Source: Fidelibacterota bacterium (GTDB lineage: Bacteria > Pseudomonadota > Alphaproteobacteria > Rhodospirillales > Rhodospirillaceae). Taken from it: a stretch of DNA of 43,004 bases. Within the stretch, counting starts at the first letter, position 1, and every line of letters begins with the position of its first letter. This document shows, one piece after another, positions 17,279 through 24,468 of this stretch. The position numbers were made by a program, and so were the translations under genes. Location: the NCBI GenBank assembly GCA_947481595.1, contig CANKHC010000002.1, forward strand, positions 1 to 43,004, written 5' to 3'. Under the pieces are notes generated by a model. The model did no database searches and was not told the DNA's origin. It saw only the letters and a list, made by a program, of their open reading frames with translations.

Positions 17279-18481
17279 TTAGGCCTTTGCGGAATTGTGA
17301 AGCCAGGCCAGTAGCGGGGCGTAGACCGCGTTGGGGGCAGCCGCCGCCGAGACCATGCCGATGTGGCCGAGATCGACGCTAAGTGATTGAGCGCGCGGGA
17401 TAGCCTTCGCCAAGGCCTGCGCCGCGCCCGGCGGGACGATGCGGTCTTGGCTAGGGATGAAGGTCAGTGTCCGGACATGGATCTGGGCCGGGTCGATGGG
17501 CACATCGCCGACACGCCAGTGGCCGGCCTGCGGGTCATTGCGGCCGTACCAGTTGAAAAACACCTCGCGCGCGACGGGGCCGGCGAGCGGGACTCCATCA
17601 TTGAGCCAGTCCTCCAGCTCGACAAACCGCCGCGCCGGTTCGGACGCCGGATCGAGTTCGGAGAAACGGCGGAACTTGCGTCCCACAAGTGTGGGATCAA
17701 GGGAGGCGAACAACGCCTGCAGCATGTCGACGGAGGCGACCCCTTCGGCGGCGAGGATCACCTCGACCACGGGCCTTGATAAGTCGAGCAGCACCCGCGA
17801 GGCCGCGGTGCCGTCGTGGAAATCCCACGGTGCCGCAAGCAGCACCAGCGATGACACGAGATCGGGACGCAGCACGGCGGCTGATGTCGCGAGCGTGCCG
17901 CCCATGCAGTAGCCGACCAGCGCGGGCGCTTGTCCGGTACGGGCTTTGATCTCCTCCAGCGCCGGGATCAGCACGCCGTCGATGTAATCGGTGGTGGTGA
18001 AGGTGCGCTCGGCGGGGCCAGGATCGCCCCAATCGAGCAGATAACTGTGCAGGCCCGATGCAGCGGAGGCGCGGCAAAGGCTGCGATCCGCAGCGAGATC
18101 GAGGATGTAGGCTTTGTTGATCAGCGAGGGGACGTAGACGACGGGTGCGCCTTTGCCGCCGTAGTCGATGAGCGTCGCGGCACCCCGCTTCCACACGGGC
18201 GGCGGCGCTCTGAGCGTGCGGCGGAAGGGGTGCGCCTGATAGGCGCGCACGCCGCGCATGAAGCCATCCATGCGCGCGGTGGCTTCGCGCGCAACGGCGT
18301 CGATCAACCCCGCATCAAGCGCTGGGAGGTTTTGTGCGGCGAGGTCGGGCAGCAGCTTTTGGAGCTGATCCCTGATTATTTGAAGGTGCGGGGCCAGCAG
18401 CGGATTCGAGAGCGGCGACGCGGCGCTCGAGCTCAGCAATCCGGCGCAGGAGACCTGCAGAATCCAGCCCTCCACCGCCAT
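17279..18481 (-). CDS. phaC: PHA synthase-like protein (PhaC, short type)
   Basis: Alpha/beta-hydrolase-fold polyhydroxyalkanoate polymerase. The lipase-like box is GYCMGG with Cys as the nucleophile in place of Ser, as in PHA synthases; the other catalytic residues are Asp in IPSQDRIVPP and His in LGHIGMV. VYVPSLINKAYILDL and YLLDWGDPGPAERTFTTTDYI are typical PhaC sequences. At about 400 residues it is nearer class III than class I (about 600). The start is uncertain: ATG 18481 has no Shine-Dalgarno and overlaps the PhaE-like gene by 167 bp in another frame, the frame is open to 18550, and the first ATG beyond the overlap (18271) would remove a plausible N-terminal helix. phaA follows downstream. 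Confidence 0.85.
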   Translation of the reverse strand: MAVEGWILQVSCAGLLSSSAASPLSNPLLAPHLQIIRDQLQKLLPDLAAQNLPALDAGLIDAVAREATARMDGFMRGVRAYQAHPFRRTLRAPPPVWKRGAATLIDYGGKGAPVVYVPSLINKAYILDLAADRSLCRASAASGLHSYLLDWGDPGPAERTFTTTDYIDGVLIPALEEIKARTGQAPALVGYCMGGTLATSAAVLRPDLVSSLVLLAAPWDFHDGTAASRVLLDLSRPVVEVILAAEGVASVDMLQALFASLDPTLVGRKFRRFSELDPASEPARRFVELEDWLNDGVPLAGPVAREVFFNWYGRNDPQAGHWRVGDVPIDPAQIHVRTLTFIPSQDRIVPPGAAQALAKAIPRAQSLSVDLGHIGMVSAAAAPNAVYAPLLAWLHNSAKA

Positions 18482-18704
18482 GTGCAGCGGCAGCGGCCGG
18501 GGTCCCGGGCGTAGCTGGCCCGGATCCCGTGGCGTGGGGCGGTCTAGCACCTGGAGGACCCTGCATCATGGAGGCGGCCATCTGCGACCAGGCCTCGGCG
18601 GCTCCGGACAAAGCGCCGGGATCCTTGGCCAGTTTGGCCACCTGGTCCTGCCAAAGGTCCAGATAGCGCTTGGCCAGGGCTTGGTAGTCGGGATTTTCGG
18701 TCAT
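18315..18704 (-). CDS. Small PhaE-like PHA synthase subunit
   Basis: A 129-residue protein with an N-terminal amphipathic stretch (YQALAKRYLDLWQDQVAKL), then a low-complexity Pro/Ala/Gly segment, and a short coiled coil (LLRRIAELERRVAAL) before a basic tail. The YLDLWQDQ segment resembles the start of class III PHA synthase subunit PhaE, and a C-terminal leucine heptad is also a PhaE feature. Placement directly before phaC and the short, class III-like PhaC support a role as its partner. It is much shorter than classical PhaE (about 360 residues). It diverges from phaR; the PhaR operator candidate lies between them. Assignment is by context and short motifs, so moderate. Confidence 0.65.
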   Translation of the reverse strand: MTENPDYQALAKRYLDLWQDQVAKLAKDPGALSGAAEAWSQMAASMMQGPPGARPPHATGSGPATPGTPAAAAAHGGGGLDSAGLLRRIAELERRVAALESAAGPAPSNNQGSAPKAAARPRRTKPPSA

Positions 18705-18761
18705 GGCGCATACCTATGGGCCTTGGATGGGAGATTCTTGACGAATCATGGCACGGGTGCT

Positions 18762-18790
18762 TTGACAGGACCTATTGTGCATAGCACAAT
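18762..18790 (+). promoter_or_regulatory. phaR promoter with overlapping PhaR operator candidate
   Basis: TTGACA at 18762-18767, a 17-bp spacer and CACAAT at 18785-18790 form a good promoter reading toward phaR. A perfect inverted repeat, ATTGTGC-ATA-GCACAAT (18774-18790), covers the spacer and the whole -10. Its core TGC-N3-GCA matches what is known of PhaR sites (TGC half-sites spaced 3-4 bp in Paracoccus). It lies between phaR and the divergent PhaE-like/phaC genes, so one bound site could repress both. Confidence 0.7.
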
Positions 18791-18825
18791 AACGGTTCAA
18801 GGGACTTTGCAGGTGCCAAAAAAAC

Positions 18826-19446
18826 ATGGCCGAACACGACACCACTAAAGACACCGGCGCCAAATCCGGCGTCATTACCATTAAAAAATACGCCAATCGC
18901 CGGCTCTATAATACCGCGACATCGAGCTATGTGACGCTCGACCACCTGGCCGAAATGGTCAAGGAAGGTTCGGATTTCGTCGTCACGGACGCCAAGACCG
19001 GCGAGGATATCACGCGTTCGGTGCTCACCCAGATCATCGTCGAGCAGGAGGGCAAGGGCCAGAACCTGCTGCCCATCAAGTTCCTGCGCCAGGTGATCGG
19101 TTTCTACGGCGATTCGCTGGGCGGCCTGGTGCCGCGCTATCTCGAGCACAGCATGGAAGCCTTCCATCAAAACGAATCGCACATGCGCGGTGCCATGGGC
19201 GAAGCGATGAAGGGCTTGTTCCCGATGCAGCGTTTGGAAGAGATCAGCAAGCAGAACATGACGTTGTTCGAAAACGCCATGAAGATGTGGAATCCGTTCG
19301 CAGCAGTGAACAAGAACGCCACTGCGGCCGCGCCCAACGGAGCTGCCGCGCAGCCGGCGGAAAAAGCCGAAGAGATCGACGCCTTGAAGTCGCAGCTCAA
19401 CGTCATGCAGGCCCAGCTCGAGAAGCTGGTGAAGGACCGCGGGTAA
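18826..19446 (+). CDS. phaR: PHB synthesis repressor PhaR
   Basis: DNA-binding repressor that also binds PHB granules and so links polymer level to phasin and pha gene expression. The N-terminal DNA-binding domain is diagnostic: ITIKKYANRRLYNTATSSYV, TLDHLAEMVKEGSDFVV and DAKTGEDITRSVLTQII. The second domain (NLLPIKFLRQVIGFYGDSL) is the PHB-accumulation regulatory part. The C terminus has an Ala-rich linker and a coiled-coil end (EIDALKSQLNVMQAQLEKLV). 206 residues is within family range. It is divergent from the PhaE-like gene with a 121-bp shared control region containing the operator candidate. Confidence 0.96.
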   Translation: MAEHDTTKDTGAKSGVITIKKYANRRLYNTATSSYVTLDHLAEMVKEGSDFVVTDAKTGEDITRSVLTQIIVEQEGKGQNLLPIKFLRQVIGFYGDSLGGLVPRYLEHSMEAFHQNESHMRGAMGEAMKGLFPMQRLEEISKQNMTLFENAMKMWNPFAAVNKNATAAAPNGAAAQPAEKAEEIDALKSQLNVMQAQLEKLVKDRG

Positions 19447-19476
19447 GCGCTGCATTGAGTCTTGGCAGTTCTTGAG

Positions 19477-19620
19477 CCGTCATGCCCGGGCTTGTCCCGG
19501 GCATCCAGGGTAAAGTGTGCGCATTGCCCTTGAGAGTGCCGACTTTCCAACGAACATTGAGTGCTTTGGCAGCCGTTCTTCGTTACTGCCCTGGGTCCCC
19601 GGAACAAGTCCGGGGACGAC
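19477..19620. repeat. Composite inverted hairpin element, copy 2
   Basis: Left hairpin ATGCCCGGG/CCCGGGCAT (19482-19504) with loop CTTGT, flanked by CCGTC and CCAGGGT. The spacer carries CCTTGAGAGT and TTGGCAGCCGTTCTTC. Right hairpin GTCCCCGGA/TCCGGGGAC (19595-19617) with loop ACAAG, flanked by CCCTGG and GAC. The right unit is the reverse complement of the left in loop and flanks. Same architecture as the copy at 13319-13502, with different but self-complementary stems. Confidence 0.85.
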
Positions 19621-19634
19621 GGCGTGGTTGAAGT

Positions 19635-19686
19635 GGCCGCTTATCCGTAGGCAAAACCGGGTCCCACTTTTGCTGGACATGCTCCT
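19635..19686. repeat. Covarying 51-bp hairpin repeat, copy D
   Basis: Core GCAAAA/TTTTGC (19651-19672) encloses the loop CCGGGTCCCAC, followed by GGACATGCTCC. It aligns with the copies at 20492, 24418 and 34686. The outer stem (GCTTATCC/GGACATGC) is decayed, and this copy does not lie at a stop codon. It abuts the composite element that ends at 19620. Confidence 0.7.
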
Positions 19687-20030
19687 GGGTCCTCTTTCCC
19701 GTTAAATTATTTCAGCTCCCCGCGACGGTTTCGACCACCCCTCTGTGAAGGTGGTCAACCGGAGCGTTTGTGCTTCATGAGCGGAAATGTAGAGCCACGG
19801 GTTGAATTTAGCCCGGCCCCGCGCGCGTACCTGCGCTTTGTTGCCTTTTAACAATCGCATAACAATCGATAACAATTTTTTACAAGAAACTATGAGTATT
19901 CAATGGGTTCGTTTCTTACAATCCTTGGTGTTGGCCCGCGGTTGTGGGTGAGGCCGAGGGGCCTCGGCGACCAACACCGACGGAGGTGAATTTCACCTTC
20001 GATTATTTGACCTCAGGTTGGGGAACGACA
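19687..20030. promoter_or_regulatory. AT-rich control region upstream of the XRE regulator
   Basis: I see no gene here. It holds a perfect 7-bp hairpin, GACCACC/GGTGGTC at 19733-19756. Three near-direct repeats start at 19850, 19861 and 19871 (AACAATCGCAT, AACAATCGAT, AACAATTTTT), spaced about one helical turn. Just before the gene is a 15-bp palindrome, AGGTGAA-T-TTCACCT, at 19984-19998. Their position suggests binding sites, the palindrome perhaps for the XRE protein itself. No convincing -35/-10 pair was found. Confidence 0.5.
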
Positions 20031-20420
20031 ATGGACGGTGGGACAACTCTCAAGGCTATACCCGCGAACCGGGCAAGCTCGATCGACCGGCATGTGGGCA
20101 CGCGAATCCGCGAGCGCCGCATCATGCTGGGGCTCTCGCAGCAGCAAATGGCCGACATGATCGGCGTTACCTATCAGCAGGCCCACAAGTACGAGCGCGG
20201 CATCAACCGCATCTCGGCCGGGCGGCTGTATGAAATCACCCGCGTGCTGAACGTGCCGATCACCTATTTCTTCGAAGGCCTGGAATCCCAGGAAGAAGAC
20301 GCGATGAACCCCCGGCAGCGCATGTGCCTGGAACTCGCGCGCAACTTCGCCAGCATCGGCAATCAGAAACATCAAGAAGCGCTGAGCCAGCTGGCTCGTG
20401 CTTTGGCCGTGCAGCAGTAA
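20031..20420 (+). CDS. XRE (Cro/CI) family transcriptional regulator
   Basis: A 129-residue cytosolic DNA-binding protein. The helix-turn-helix spans about residues 22-80: VGTRIRERRIMLGLSQQQMA, then MIGVTYQQAHKYERGINRIS and RLYEITRVLNVPITYFFEGL. This form, a short N-terminal tail, one HTH and about 50 C-terminal residues, is common in alphaproteobacteria (PraR-like proteins). The start at ATG 20031 matches family length; an in-frame GTG at 19944 would add 29 atypical residues. The 15-bp palindrome 33-47 bases upstream could be an autoregulatory site. It converges on queG. The regulon cannot be told from here. Confidence 0.85.
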   Translation: MDGGTTLKAIPANRASSIDRHVGTRIRERRIMLGLSQQQMADMIGVTYQQAHKYERGINRISAGRLYEITRVLNVPITYFFEGLESQEEDAMNPRQRMCLELARNFASIGNQKHQEALSQLARALAVQQ

Positions 20421-20454
20421 TCCCAGAGTAGACCATCGGGGGATGGTGGTTGCG

Positions 20455-20496
20455 CCGGGCAGAACGCCCGGCCGACCGACTTTAATAGATCGGTCG
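20455..20496. terminator. Two tandem hairpins between XRE gene and queG
   Basis: CCGGGC/GCCCGG (20455-20471, loop AGAAC) is followed by CGACCGA/TCGGTCG (20473-20496). They lie between two convergent stops and run directly into the 51-bp repeat. No clean T tract follows, so efficient intrinsic termination is unproven. Confidence 0.45.
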
Positions 20497-20542
20497 CATT
20501 TTCTGCGGAAAACCGGAAACCACTTTTCCGGAAAATGCTCTA
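20492..20542. repeat. Covarying 51-bp hairpin repeat, copy A
   Basis: Outer stem GCATTTTC/GGAAAATGC arms (20496-20503 and 20530-20538), inner stem CGGAAAA/TTTTCCG (20506-20530) and loop CCGGAAACCAC. It ends GCTCTA; CTA is the reverse complement of the TAG stop of queG. It is the same length as copy B at 34686 and shares both ends with it, while the inner stem differs by compensatory changes. Confidence 0.85.
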
Positions 20543-21652
20543 GGCCGCGATCCATTCCTCGCGAACAGATTCGTCAGACTCGGACGGCAGCAATGCATCT
20601 CGGAACGTTTCTATATGCGCCGGCGGCGCAAGTCGTCGTAAGGCCCAGACCGCGGCGCCGCGCACAAGCGGCGATTCGTCGCGCAACAGCGCTGAAATCG
20701 CGGGCACGAAGGATGCGTCCGCGCTGTTGCCGGCGGCGATAAGCACATTCCGGATAAAACGCCCGCGGCCGATGCGCTTGACCGGTGAACCGGAGAACAG
20801 CGCGCGGAAAGCAGCATCATCCAATCCTAGAAAATCCTTGAGCAGCGGCGCGGTCAGGCCTGCGCGCGGCTGGAAGTCGGCTTCCGCCGTCATGCGCGCG
20901 AACTTGTTCCACGGGCAAACCGCCAGGCAATCGTCGCAGCCGTAGATGCGGTTGCCCATCAGCGGACGCAGGTCCGCCGGGATCGGGCCCTTGTGCTCGA
21001 TGGTGAGGTAGGAGATGCAGCGGCGGGCATCGAGCTTGTAGGGGCCGATGAAGGCCTTTGTCGGACAGATGTCGAGGCAGGCCGAACAGGCGCCGCAGTG
21101 ATCGGTTTCCGCCGCGTCCGGGGCGATCTCGAGGGTGGTGAAGAGCTCACCCAGGAACAGCCAGGAGCCGAAGTCGCGGGACACCAGGTTGGTGTGCTTG
21201 CCTTGCCAGCCCGCGCCGGCACTTTGCGCCAAGGGTTTTTCGAGCACGGGGGCGGTGTCGACGAAGAGCTTCACGTCGGCGAACCCGCCCAGCCAGGCGG
21301 CAAAGCGCTTCAGGCGTTTTTTCAAGACGTCGTGATAGTCCCGGTTGCGCGCATAGACGCTGACGGTGGCGGCGTCTTTTTGGGAGAGCGAGGCGCGCGG
21401 ATCTTCGGCGGGGCCGTAGTTGAGGCCGACGACAATCACGGTCTTGGCCTCGGGCCAGAGCACTTTGGGATCGGCGCGGCGCTCGGCGTTGGCCGCCATC
21501 CAGCCCATGTCGCCGTGCAGGCCTTTGTCGAGAAAGTCTTTCAGCCAGGCTTGGGTCTGGGGCGCGGTTTCGGCGGCGGCAAAGCGCACGACATCAAAGC
21601 CCTGCCCGCGCGCGAATGCGCGGATGGCTTCTTTGTCAGGCGGCGCTGTCAT
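20540..21652 (-). CDS. queG: Epoxyqueuosine reductase
   Basis: Cobalamin and iron-sulfur enzyme that reduces epoxyqueuosine to queuosine in tRNA, the last step of the pathway. Two 4Fe-4S cluster motifs are visible: [16 protein letters not shown] and [14 protein letters not shown]. The central part has the usual family sequence [14 protein letters not shown] and GLNYGP, and a C-terminal HEAT-like segment ([20 protein letters not shown]) contacts tRNA. I chose ATG 21652 (370 residues), since the longer frame from 21733 lies inside tgt coding sequence. The start overlaps the end of tgt by 17 bp. The TAG stop is part of the 51-bp repeat. Confidence 0.95.
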   Translation of the reverse strand: MTAPPDKEAIRAFARGQGFDVVRFAAAETAPQTQAWLKDFLDKGLHGDMGWMAANAERRADPKVLWPEAKTVIVVGLNYGPAEDPRASLSQKDAATVSVYARNRDYHDVLKKRLKRFAAWLGGFADVKLFVDTAPVLEKPLAQSAGAGWQGKHTNLVSRDFGSWLFLGELFTTLEIAPDAAETDHCGACSACLDICPTKAFIGPYKLDARRCISYLTIEHKGPIPADLRPLMGNRIYGCDDCLAVCPWNKFARMTAEADFQPRAGLTAPLLKDFLGLDDAAFRALFSGSPVKRIGRGRFIRNVLIAAGNSADASFVPAISALLRDESPLVRGAAVWALRRLAPPAHIETFRDALLPSESDESVREEWIAA

Positions 21653-22790
21653 CGCCAACGTCATTGGGGGCGTCTTCGTCGCCGCGTCTTTGATCGGTCG
21701 CGAACTGCATGGCGTAGTCGACAAGGGAGTCATCAGCGATGGCGTCGCGCATCTCCTTCATCATCTGCTGATAGAAGGCGATGTTGTGCCAGGTCAGCAG
21801 CATCGGCCCCAGCATCTCGTCGCAGCGGAACAGGTGATGGAGATAAGCGCGGGAGTAATTGCGGCTGGCGGGGCAGTCGACGGTTTCATCGATGGGACGC
21901 GGATCGGACGCGTGGCGCGCGTTCTTCATGTTGAGCACGCCATAGCGCGTGAAGGCCTGCGCCGTGCGGCCCGAACGGGTGGGCAGCACGCAGTCGAACA
22001 TGTCGACACCGCGCAAGACCGCGCCAACAATATCGAAGGGCTTGCCGACGCCCATGAGATAGCGCGGCTTGTCCACGGCCATTTGCGGCAGGGTGTGGTC
22101 GAGGGTGGCGAACATCAACTCCTGCCCCTCGCCCACCGCCAAACCGCCGATGGCATAGCCGTCGAAGCCGACGGTCTTCAAGGCCTCAATGGATTCCGCG
22201 CGCAGGTCGGGATGCACACCGCCTTGGACGATGCCGAAAAGACCGTAGCCCGGCCGCACCACATAGGCGTCCTTCGAGCGCCGCGCCCAGCGCATGGACA
22301 TGCGCATGCTCTCGGCGACTTCTTTTTTCTCGGCCGGGAACGGTGTGCACTCGTCAAAGGCCATGGTGATGGTGGCATCGAGGGCGTGCTGGATCTGGAT
22401 CGAACGTTCCGGCGAGAGATGGTGTTTGCTGCCGTCGATATGCGATTGGAAGGTGACACCGTCTTCGGTCATCTTGCGCAGTTTCGCGAGCGACATGACC
22501 TGAAAGCCGCCGGAGTCCGTGAGGATCGGTCCCGGCCAGTTCATGAACTTGCGCGTTCCGCCCAGCTCAGCGATGCGCTCGGGCCCGGGGCGCAGCATCA
22601 GGTGGTAGGTGTTTCCCAAAATGATCTGCGCGCCGGTGGCGGCGACGGTTTCGGGGAACATCGCCTTGACGGTGGCAGCCGTGCCCACGGGCATGAATGC
22701 GGGTGTGTCGATGGGCCCGTGCGCGGTCGTGAGTCTGCCACGACGCGCTTTGCCGTCTTGAGCGAGAATTTCAAAATTGAACGCGGTCAT
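21636..22790 (-). CDS. tgt: tRNA-guanine transglycosylase
   Basis: Exchanges guanine at position 34 of tRNAs with GUN anticodons for the queuine precursor preQ1. The start [20 protein letters not shown] is diagnostic; [10 protein letters not shown] holds the active-site Asp, [13 protein letters not shown] and RYLMGVGKP follow, and [16 protein letters not shown] has the second catalytic Asp. The zinc site is in [21 protein letters not shown] chose ATG 22790 (384 residues) because the longer frame runs into queA. It begins seven bases after the queA stop and overlaps queG, forming one queuosine operon on this strand. Confidence 0.97.
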   Translation of the reverse strand: MTAFNFEILAQDGKARRGRLTTAHGPIDTPAFMPVGTAATVKAMFPETVAATGAQIILGNTYHLMLRPGPERIAELGGTRKFMNWPGPILTDSGGFQVMSLAKLRKMTEDGVTFQSHIDGSKHHLSPERSIQIQHALDATITMAFDECTPFPAEKKEVAESMRMSMRWARRSKDAYVVRPGYGLFGIVQGGVHPDLRAESIEALKTVGFDGYAIGGLAVGEGQELMFATLDHTLPQMAVDKPRYLMGVGKPFDIVGAVLRGVDMFDCVLPTRSGRTAQAFTRYGVLNMKNARHASDPRPIDETVDCPASRNYSRAYLHHLFRCDEMLGPMLLTWHNIAFYQQMMKEMRDAIADDSLVDYAMQFATDQRRGDEDAPNDVGDDSAA

Positions 22791-22797
22791 TTTGTTT

Positions 22798-23823
22798 TCA
22801 GCGGGGACGCACAAGGAGACTGGAATCGCCGTAGGAGTAGAAGCGGTAGCGCTGTGCAATAGCATGGGCGTAGGCGGCGCGCATCGTTTCCATGCCGGCG
22901 AAGGCCGCCACCAGCATGAACAGTGTCGAACGCGGCAAGTGGAAATTGGTCATCAGCAGGTCGGCGGAGCGGATGGGCACGCCGGGGGTGATGAAGATGG
23001 CCGTGTCGCCGGAGAAAGGCGCGATGGTGCCGTCCTCGCGCGCGGCGGTTTCAAGGAGTCTGAGCGCCGTCGTGCCAACCGCGACCAGGCGGCCGCCTTT
23101 CTTGCGCGCGGCGTTGATCGCCGCGGCCGTGGCGGCGCTGACCTCTCCCCACTCGCTGTGCATGACGTGGTCCTTGGTGTCCTCCGCGCTGACCGGCAGG
23201 AAGGTGCCGGCACCAACGTGGAGCGTGACGTGCGCGCGCTGTACACCAGCGGCGTCAAGGGCGCCAAGCAACGCAGGCGTGAAGTGCAGACCGGCGGTGG
23301 GGGCGGCGACGGCGCCCTCCGCCTTCGCATAGACCGTCTGATAGTCGGCACGGTCCTGATCATCGTCGGGGCGGTCGATGTAGGGCGGCAGCGGCACATG
23401 CCCGACTTCGGCAAGCTTTGCGCGCAAGGCGGCACCTTCGAGATTGAAGCGCACCTTCAAGAACGGTCCCTCGCGGCCCAGCACTTCGGCGGCCAGGCCA
23501 GCGGGGAAATCAAGCTGCTGGCCGGGTTTCAGGCGCTTGGCGGGGCGCGCGAATGCAACCCATTCAGCCGGCGATTGTTGTTTATGGAGCAGAAGTTCGA
23601 CGGGGACGGTGCCGCGCACGCCCAAGAGGCGGGCCGGGAACACACGCGTATCGTTGAAGACCATGATGTCGCCGGCCGCAAGGAAGGACGGCAGCGCGCC
23701 GACCACGCTGTCGGTCAGTTTCTCGCCGTTCACGTGCAACAGGCGTGCGGCATCGCGCGGGCGGGCGGGGCGCGCGGCGATGAGCTGGGACGGCAGATCG
23801 AAATCGAAGAGGTCAACCCGCAT
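22798..23823 (-). CDS. queA: S-adenosylmethionine:tRNA ribosyltransferase-isomerase
   Basis: Transfers the ribosyl part of SAM to preQ1 in tRNA to form epoxyqueuosine. Hallmarks: [20 protein letters not shown] at the start, [45 protein letters not shown] and the C-terminal [19 protein letters not shown]. 341 residues is the normal length. It is the first gene of the queA-tgt-queG operon and diverges from the DUF2937 gene, with under 90 bp between them for both promoters. Confidence 0.97.
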   Translation of the reverse strand: MRVDLFDFDLPSQLIAARPARPRDAARLLHVNGEKLTDSVVGALPSFLAAGDIMVFNDTRVFPARLLGVRGTVPVELLLHKQQSPAEWVAFARPAKRLKPGQQLDFPAGLAAEVLGREGPFLKVRFNLEGAALRAKLAEVGHVPLPPYIDRPDDDQDRADYQTVYAKAEGAVAAPTAGLHFTPALLGALDAAGVQRAHVTLHVGAGTFLPVSAEDTKDHVMHSEWGEVSAATAAAINAARKKGGRLVAVGTTALRLLETAAREDGTIAPFSGDTAIFITPGVPIRSADLLMTNFHLPRSTLFMLVAAFAGMETMRAAYAHAIAQRYRFYSYGDSSLLVRPR

Positions 23824-23912
23824 GGGCGTCCATGGTGTTGTGGACTGAAATTGCGGCGGCGGAATCAGGGGCTTATAGTCAGCCAGCAGGCGTGAGGCAA
23901 AGGGTCATTGCA

Positions 23913-24401
23913 GTGGACTGGTTCTTTCGAAAACTCGATACGTTTCTGGGGGCGGTGGCGGTCGCCGCGTCCGGCGTGGCGGCCAGCCAAGCCCAAGCCT
24001 TTATCGTGCAGTACATCCAGCGCCTGGGCGGAGCTCTCGACGAGGCCAAGCTGGTGCTGAACAATGTCCAGCATGGCCTGCGCTATCAATTGATGAGCGA
24101 CACCGTGCGCAAGGAGCTGGAAGCCGATGCCGGCCGGCGCGTGAACGAACTGCAAAGCGCCTTTAGCGCCATCGCCGATGCGAGCGTCTTGGCCAAACCC
24201 TTCCAGCTGCTGCGCCACGCCGACCCCATCATGGTCGCGGGGACCTGGCGCGACTTCACGCCGATGCTGCCGGCGAACGCCGACGGCATCGCTTATATCA
24301 TCGTGGCGATGATCCTAGGCTTCGCGGTCTACGAGATCGTCAAGCTGCCGGTGGTCCTGCTGCTGGAACCGCGCCAGCGCAAATTCAGACGCCGCGGCTG
24401 A
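23913..24401 (+). CDS. DUF2937 family membrane-anchored protein
   Basis: Protein of unknown function. Family-like motifs are AQAFIVQYIQRLGGALDEA near the N terminus and GTWRDFTPMLPANADGIAYI before a C-terminal membrane helix (AMILGFAVYEIVKLPVVLLL). A first hydrophobic stretch (LGAVAVAASGVAAS) lies near residues 10-25, so the middle is probably periplasmic between two helices. I favour a GTG start at 23913 (about 162 residues), which puts the first helix where the family has it, with AAAGGG eight bases upstream; an ATG at 23832 is open but close to the queA start and adds an atypical leader. It is divergent from queA and convergent with the subtilase. Confidence 0.72.
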   Translation: MDWFFRKLDTFLGAVAVAASGVAASQAQAFIVQYIQRLGGALDEAKLVLNNVQHGLRYQLMSDTVRKELEADAGRRVNELQSAFSAIADASVLAKPFQLLRHADPIMVAGTWRDFTPMLPANADGIAYIIVAMILGFAVYEIVKLPVVLLLEPRQRKFRRRG

Positions 24402-24417
24402 GTCTGATTCAAATGGT

Positions 24418-24468
24418 TGGCGCGCGATTCAACGGAAAACCGGCTTCCACTTTTCCTATCGCGCGCTA
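24418..24468. repeat. Covarying 51-bp hairpin repeat, copy C
   Basis: Outer stem GCGCGCGAT/ATCGCGCGC (24420-24428 and 24458-24466, nine perfect pairs), inner stem GGAAAA/TTTTCC (24434-24439 and 24451-24456), loop CCGGCTTCCAC. The outer stem differs completely from copies A and B yet still pairs. The terminal CTA (24466-24468) is the reverse complement of the subtilase stop. Confidence 0.85.

Noticed and set aside
19848-19862. CtrA site (TTAA-N7-TTAA)
   Set aside because: The second half reads ATAA. One mismatch in a short AT-rich motif is too weak to call.
21420-22862. 480-codon plus-strand frame across queG and tgt
   Set aside because: It is antisense to two well-conserved genes with intact motifs, and its composition is shadow-like.
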